Positions 47,801-51,987 of a stretch of 51,987 nucleotides of DNA are shown in pieces. Under the pieces are notes generated by a model, which had not been told where the DNA came from, did no database searches, and worked only from the letters and a program-made list of their open reading frames with translations. Source of the stretch: Saccoglossus kowalevskii (Eukaryota > Hemichordata > Enteropneusta > Harrimaniidae); assembly GCF_000003605.2 (NCBI RefSeq), contig NW_003130356.1, positions 466,568 to 518,554 on the forward strand. The letters are read 5' to 3'. The translations under genes and the position numbers were made by a program. Each line of letters opens with the position of its first letter. Positions within the stretch are counted from its first letter, which is position 1.

Positions 47801-50800
47801 AGAGCCACAAGATTTTTATTTGTGCCTCAAGTAACATATAGGCACATACAATACTGCCCCCCCCCCCCAATCAGTCAACGCGCTGACTCAACATGATTTT
47901 GACTCAGGATCCCTACAAAACAATCCTATCACAGAGCACACCACTTTCCTTATTTTGTAACACTCTTAAGCGCTGCTTTTTAAACACATTTTTAAAAAAA
48001 AGTTGTAATCACCGCTAGACGCTAGATAAGTCCTGTTTTCTTCAAATGTTTTTAATATTTCCATTTTTTTTTAAATTTAAGTGTAAATGAAAACCAAAGT
48101 GGAGACTCCAGATAGAGATCATCAACTTCAAGACTACAATTATAGTTTGTTTGTTTTTTTCAGTTGGAAATACCAAGTAATGTATGTATTAGCGTTCATG
48201 TGTGTCATGTCCACGCTGATGGCCACTTTTTTGTACATCAGCCAATGCATGAGACGTATGCAGCATTTTGTAGACTAAGGGAGTGTCTTTCACTGTACCA
48301 TGACCCACCTGTTGTGACTCAGCCGATGCAGACACCATTACAAAGTAAGTTTGGTTAATTGTGATTTTTTTTTTATGGGTTAGTGTTTCAAATTGCCTGT
48401 ACAGTTATTTATAATTTATGTAAATGGTTACTTGAAAAAAAACAGCTGTGTAATGTATTCCCACTGATTGCATGACCTGTCAGATCAGGTGTATATAATA
48501 TTCCCACTGATTGGCCTGTCAGTCAGGTGTATATAACATTCCCACTGATTGGTCTGTCAGTCAGGTGTATATAACATTTCCACTGATTGGCCTGTCAGTC
48601 AGGTGTATATAACATTCCCACTGATTGGTCTGTCAGTCAGGTGTATATAACATTTCCACTGATTGGCCTGTCAGTCAGGTGTATATAACATTCCCACTGA
48701 TTGGTCTGTCAGTCAAGTGTATATAACATTTCCACTGATTGGTCTGTCAGTCAGGTGTATATAGCATTTCCACTGATTGGCCTGTCAGTCAGGTGTGTCT
48801 AACATTCCCACTGATTGGCCTGTCAGTCAGGTGTATATAACATTCCCACTGATTGGTCTGTCAGTCAGGTGTGTATAACATTCCCACTGATTGGTCTGTC
48901 AGTCAGGTGTATATAACATTCCCACTGATTGGTCTGTCAGTCAGGTGTGTATAATATTCCCACTGATTGGTCTGTCAGTCAGGTGTATATAACATTTCCA
49001 CTGATTGGTCTGTCAGTCAGGTGTATATAATATTCCCACTGATTGGTCTGTCAGTCAAGTGTATATAACATTTCCACTGATTGGTCTGTCAGTTAGGTGT
49101 GTATAACATTCCCACTGATTGGTCTGTCAGTCAGGTGTATATAACATTCCCACTGATTGGTCTGTCAGTCAGGTGTGTATAACATTCCCACTGATTGGTC
49201 TGTCAGTCAGGTGTATATAACATTTCCACTGATTGGTCTGTCAGTCAGGTGTGTATAATATTCCCACTGATTGGTCTGTCAGTCAGGTGTGTATAACATT
49301 CCCACTGATTGGTCTGTCAGTCAGGTGTATATAACATTCCCACTGATTGGTCTGTCAGTCAGGTGTGTATAATATTCCCACTGATTGGTCTGTCAGTCAG
49401 GTGTGTATAACATTCCCACTGATTGGTCTGTCAGTCAGGTGTGTACCCACTGATTGGTCTGTCAGTCAGGTGTATATAACATTCCCACTGATTGGTCTGT
49501 CAGTCAGATGTATATAACATTCCTACTGATTGGTCTGTCAGTCAGGTGTATATAACATTCTCACTGATTGGTCTGTCAGTCAGGTGTATATAACATTCCT
49601 ACTGATTGGTCTGTCAGTCAGATGTGTATAACATTCCCACTGATTGGTCTGTCAGTCAGGTGTGTATAACATTCCCACTGATTGGTCTGGCAGTCAGGTG
49701 TGTATAACATTCCCACTGATTGGTCTGTCAGTCAGGTGTATATAACATTTCCACTGATTGGTCTGTCAGTCAGGTGTATATAACATTCCTACTGATTGGT
49801 CTGTCAGTCAGGTGTATATAACATTCCCACTGATTGGTCTGTCAGTCAGATGTATATAACATTCCTCCTGATTGTTCTGTCAGTCAGGTGTATATAACAT
49901 TCCCACTGATTGGTCTGTCAGTCAGGTGTATATAACATTTCCACTGATTGGTCTGTCAGTCAGGTGTATATAACAGTTAACGTTGACCTTTATAAAATTA
50001 AAGGGGGTAGTTGTTGCGCTGTGCATGTGCGACATTTGTGTTGATAAACATTGATTTTCCCATAATCCAATGTGCTCTTCTAATGGAAATCACAAGTATG
50101 AGGTTTGACCTGGGCGCGACTTGCACTAATTATCGCCAGTGACTCCTTCAATATCTTTCAATCACCTAAAAATACCTAATTACAGCTTAGTAACGTCTCA
50201 GTTTGTACTCCTTGATCTGCGCAACAGTCAAAGTCGCCATCTTTGTTTATATGAGACCCATATATCTCGCACATGCGTGGCGAGACAACTACCACCCTTT
50301 AAATAATTATTATATTTATTTCTTTAGTTGGTGCAGTTGGTATTACGAGTCTAAATGAAGTGTGGTATAGATGTCAAGTGTTACAAGTGTTCAATAATGT
50401 GAATAAAGCTGAAATTCAGTTTGTTGATTTTGGTGGCAACGCACAGGTTAACATGGATGAAATAATACAGATGCACGATGACTTTACTCTACTTCCATTC
50501 CAGGCATCGGAGTGTTGTCTTGCTTCTATTTCACCTTTGGATGGTAAGTGTTAAACACTACCAGTATATAATGTACATGCCACATTTTCACAATCAAGAT
50601 CTCCTGCGTCACTAAAGTCAGTGCTAAGCTACTTATAAGATTGTGCTTGATTGGTTATCGTTATCGTTAACAGTTGAACCAATCAGAGAGCAGTGTCCAC
50701 CTCTATATAAAAAAAACACCTGCCAATAATGACCACTTTCAGGCAGTCCTAACACATGAGCAACCTGTGTATAAAAGACCACTTGTGGAATATGTGACCA

Positions 50801-51946
50801 TCTTTAGAGCAATAATTTCACCTCATCGTGTTTATGAAAGAATTTTTAATTTCTTCAAGTCAAATTTATTTAACTTTGGTCAACTCAAAAATATGTGGTG
50901 TTTTTGTTGCAACAGTATAATCATTACTTTCTAGACAAATCACTTCTGGTAGACAAGAAATTAAAGTGCTTTTAATGTAGTTCATAGTGTATATTGCAAA
51001 AGTTTGTCAGATTTCAAAACATTAGTCTCGATCTCCATTGAGTTCGTAATCTCGGTCATTTTAATTAACTCTAGTCAGTATAACATTATCTTTTTTATGC
51101 ACTATATACGGGTACATAATAAACGATGTTGCCTAAAACAATTCAATTATTCAATAAACCAGAAGTTTAGTAATAAATTCACATACTGTAAATTTTTACT
51201 ATTTTTGCTAAAGAAATGATTCAGTGAAAATAAAGTCTAGCGAGTATACCTTTTTCCTATTTTTCACATTTAACTTGTCAAAAATCAGTGAAAATAAATT
51301 CCATGAAAAATATCCAAAAAAAAACTTTTCAGCGAAAATTAATTCCAGCTAAAATAAAGTATTCTACACTATTTAACAGATCTTACAAAATCCCTGGAAT
51401 ATTTTTATTATTGTGCATCTCATCAGATCATACAACAATAAACAAAAATAAGAAATCAATTCACATATACAATGGCACAGATCAGTGCCCAAAACCATAT
51501 AGTGGCTGTCCTGCCAAAAATATTAATTGAAAGTGTGAGGCATTTTGAGCCTGCATAATACATCTGAAAGCTGAAAGGCTTCATTTGAATACATACCGAA
51601 CAAGCCAAACAGTGACCAAGTTTTTTGTGAAAGCGTCCTCCCCATTAAACTAGGGCCACAACACACAGTTACTAAAAAAGATAATTTTAGTAACCGTGCA
51701 CAACAGAAGAAACCTTTTATTTTGAGAAAGAACTGATTCATGTAAATTTTTAAACAATGCATTTTGCATAGCGCAGTATTTTATGGCCTTACTTTCTTTT
51801 TATTTCCAGGTGAAAAATGCTTTTCTGAGGAGTTTGTAACCGCTTTAGAACAGCTCACACCATCAAGCACACCAGTACAGATCCAAGCTATTGATTATAA
51901 TGATGCAAAACCATTGGTCAATCTTTATACCTACCACAATAACATG
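44803..51946 (+). CDS. AKAP1: AKAP1-like KH and Tudor domain protein, internal exons (both ends missing)
   Basis: AKAP1 anchors protein kinase A and RNA at the mitochondrial outer membrane. Exons seen: 44803-44956, 46304-46400, 46820-46926, 48164-48344, 50328-50543, 51810-51946. Phases are 2 in, then 0,1,0,1,1,0, with about 297 residues in all. A Ser/Asn-rich lead is followed by one KH domain (VGVLIGRA-GSTINDL), an acidic/His linker, then an extended Tudor module: VHVCHVHADGHFFVHQP, WYRCQVLQV, AEIQFVDFGGNAQV, LPFQASECC and, in the last exon, IDYNDAKPLVNLY. KH plus one Tudor in this order fits AKAP1; TDRKH has two KH domains and was judged less likely. The last exon ends at donor GTATGT, so at least one more exon lies to the right. 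The N-terminal membrane anchor and kinase-binding helix were not found, so anchoring is inferred from the family. Confidence 0.88.
45042..45253. mobile_element. Family D MITE, copy 4
   Basis: TA-CTGTGAAATACTTTATTTT to AAAGTATTCTACAG-TA, 212 bp, same orientation as copies 1 and 2. In the AKAP1-like intron that splits the KH loop. Confidence 0.9.
45776..46074. mobile_element. Family A TTAA MITE, copy 3
   Basis: 299 bp between TTAA sites; TIR worn on the left (TTTGGCGGTGGTTGTCGCGC) and better on the right (GCGACGACTACTGCTC). Interior colinear with copy 1. Confidence 0.9.
47140..47271. mobile_element. Family B MITE, copy 2 (inverted)
   Basis: TTAAAGCACGGTGGTCGTTG to ACAACGACTGACGCCTTTAA, 132 bp, reverse of copy 1. 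Its right TTAA (47268-47271) is also the left TTAA of a family F element. Confidence 0.88.
47268..47487. mobile_element. Family F TTAA MITE, copy 6
   Basis: TTAATATTTTCACCACCAGT to CTGGTGGTGAATAGGTTAA, about 220 bp. Directly abuts family B copy 2. In the AKAP1-like intron before the Tudor exons. Confidence 0.88.
47640..47940 (+). repeat. Dispersed repeat, copy 2 (pair with 5958-6345)
   Basis: Colinear blocks GTGACGTAACTAATTGTG, AACAAAGGAAAT, a C11 run, and TTTTGACTCAGGATCCCTAC. Same orientation as copy 1. Confidence 0.65.
48459..49975. repeat. 38-bp minisatellite, about 40 copies
   Basis: Unit: ATTCCCACTGATTGGTCTGT then CAGTCAGGTGTATATAAC. Copies differ by a few bases (GTGTATAAC, TTTCCACTG, CAGATG); one copy near 49440 lacks a block. 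Fills most of the intron between the two main Tudor exons. Confidence 0.97.
49998..50302. mobile_element. Family A TTAA MITE, copy 4
   Basis: 305 bp, TTAAAGGGGGTAGTTGTTGC to GCGAGACAACTACCACCCTTTAA. Ends 25 bases before the Tudor exon at 50328, leaving just the pyrimidine tract, and starts 22 bases after the minisatellite. Confidence 0.9.
50544..51183. other. AKAP1-like intron, no feature recognised
   Basis: AT-rich intron sequence with an 86-codon plus-strand frame at 50674-50934 that has no family resemblance and no matching splice sites. Confidence 0.5.
51184..51370. mobile_element. Family D MITE, copy 5 (inverted)
   Basis: Interior CAAAAATCAGTGAAAATAAA and AATTAATTCCAGCTAAAATA then AAGTATTCTACA; the left terminal repeat is partly lost (TACTGTAAATTTTTAC). 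In the last visible AKAP1-like intron. Confidence 0.82.
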
Positions 51947-51987
51947 GTATGTAGTGAAACTTGTCTTAACTGAACACCACAGGAAAA

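Larger units (their letters stand above)
48164..50543 (+). other. AKAP1: Tudor domain of AKAP1-like gene
   Basis: Two exons encode the module. The core FVDFGG (YVDYGG in many Tudor domains) and WYRCQV strands are present. Two cage-type aromatic positions are Phe here rather than Tyr, so methyl-arginine binding cannot be assumed. The exon split separates the N-terminal extension from the barrel core. Confidence 0.85.

Noticed and set aside
44803-51946. TDRKH (two KH plus Tudor) as the identity of the last gene
   Set aside because: Only one KH domain is visible and the Tudor block order and linker fit AKAP1 better; a first KH upstream cannot be fully excluded because the 5' end is unresolved.

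Overview
The window is nuclear DNA from an animal, most likely a marine invertebrate and plausibly a lophotrochozoan. It is AT-rich and carries long GT-AG introns, very few long open frames, many short inverted-repeat transposons and several minisatellites. The species cannot be named from the sequence. Almost every continuous open frame is non-coding; the real genes had to be rebuilt exon by exon from splice signals, reading phase and family motifs.

Layout. (1) 507-7223, minus strand: the 5' part of a secreted alpha-carbonic anhydrase (signal peptide, proton-shuttle His and all three zinc His). Its 3' exons lie beyond the left edge, and the edge itself is a 31-bp minisatellite. (2) 12291-30830, minus strand: a complete 17-exon gene whose joined frame is 861 codons plus stop. 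It is recognised as RADX, the RPA1-related single-stranded-DNA-binding protein of replication forks. (3) 33116-37206, plus strand: a complete six-exon, 209-residue START-domain lipid-binding protein of the STARD4/5/6 group, closest in length to STARD5. (4) 44803-51946, plus strand: six internal exons of an AKAP1-like KH plus Tudor protein (mitochondrial RNA/PKA anchor). Its 5' end was not found and its 3' end runs off the right edge.

RADX and the START gene are divergent, with start codons about 2.3 kb apart. The START and AKAP1-like genes are in tandem. The four proteins are not an obvious pathway.

Space between exons is dominated by non-autonomous DNA transposons. Three related families (A about 300 bp, B about 132 bp, C about 165 bp) share TTAA ends and termini of the form AGYGCGGTAGTCGTCGC or relatives, with a palindromic GCGCATGCGC-type core. 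A fourth TTAA family (F, about 235 bp) begins ACCTTTTCACCACCAG. Families D, E and related singletons have CTGTA...TACAG ends flanked by TA. Tandem arrays include 31-, 62-, 17-, 99- and 38-bp units, an AAT run and a CATCA pentanucleotide run. Two decayed non-LTR retrotransposon C-terminal fragments, one possible LINE tail and one tRNA-like SINE head lie between the START and AKAP1-like genes. There is a 50-base assembly gap at 23226-23275.

No prokaryotic operon, CRISPR array, phage or new multi-gene system was seen. The most unusual points are the TTAA element group with shared palindromic termini, an echo of a START exon inside an intron of the same gene, and an intron almost wholly built of a minisatellite plus one transposon.
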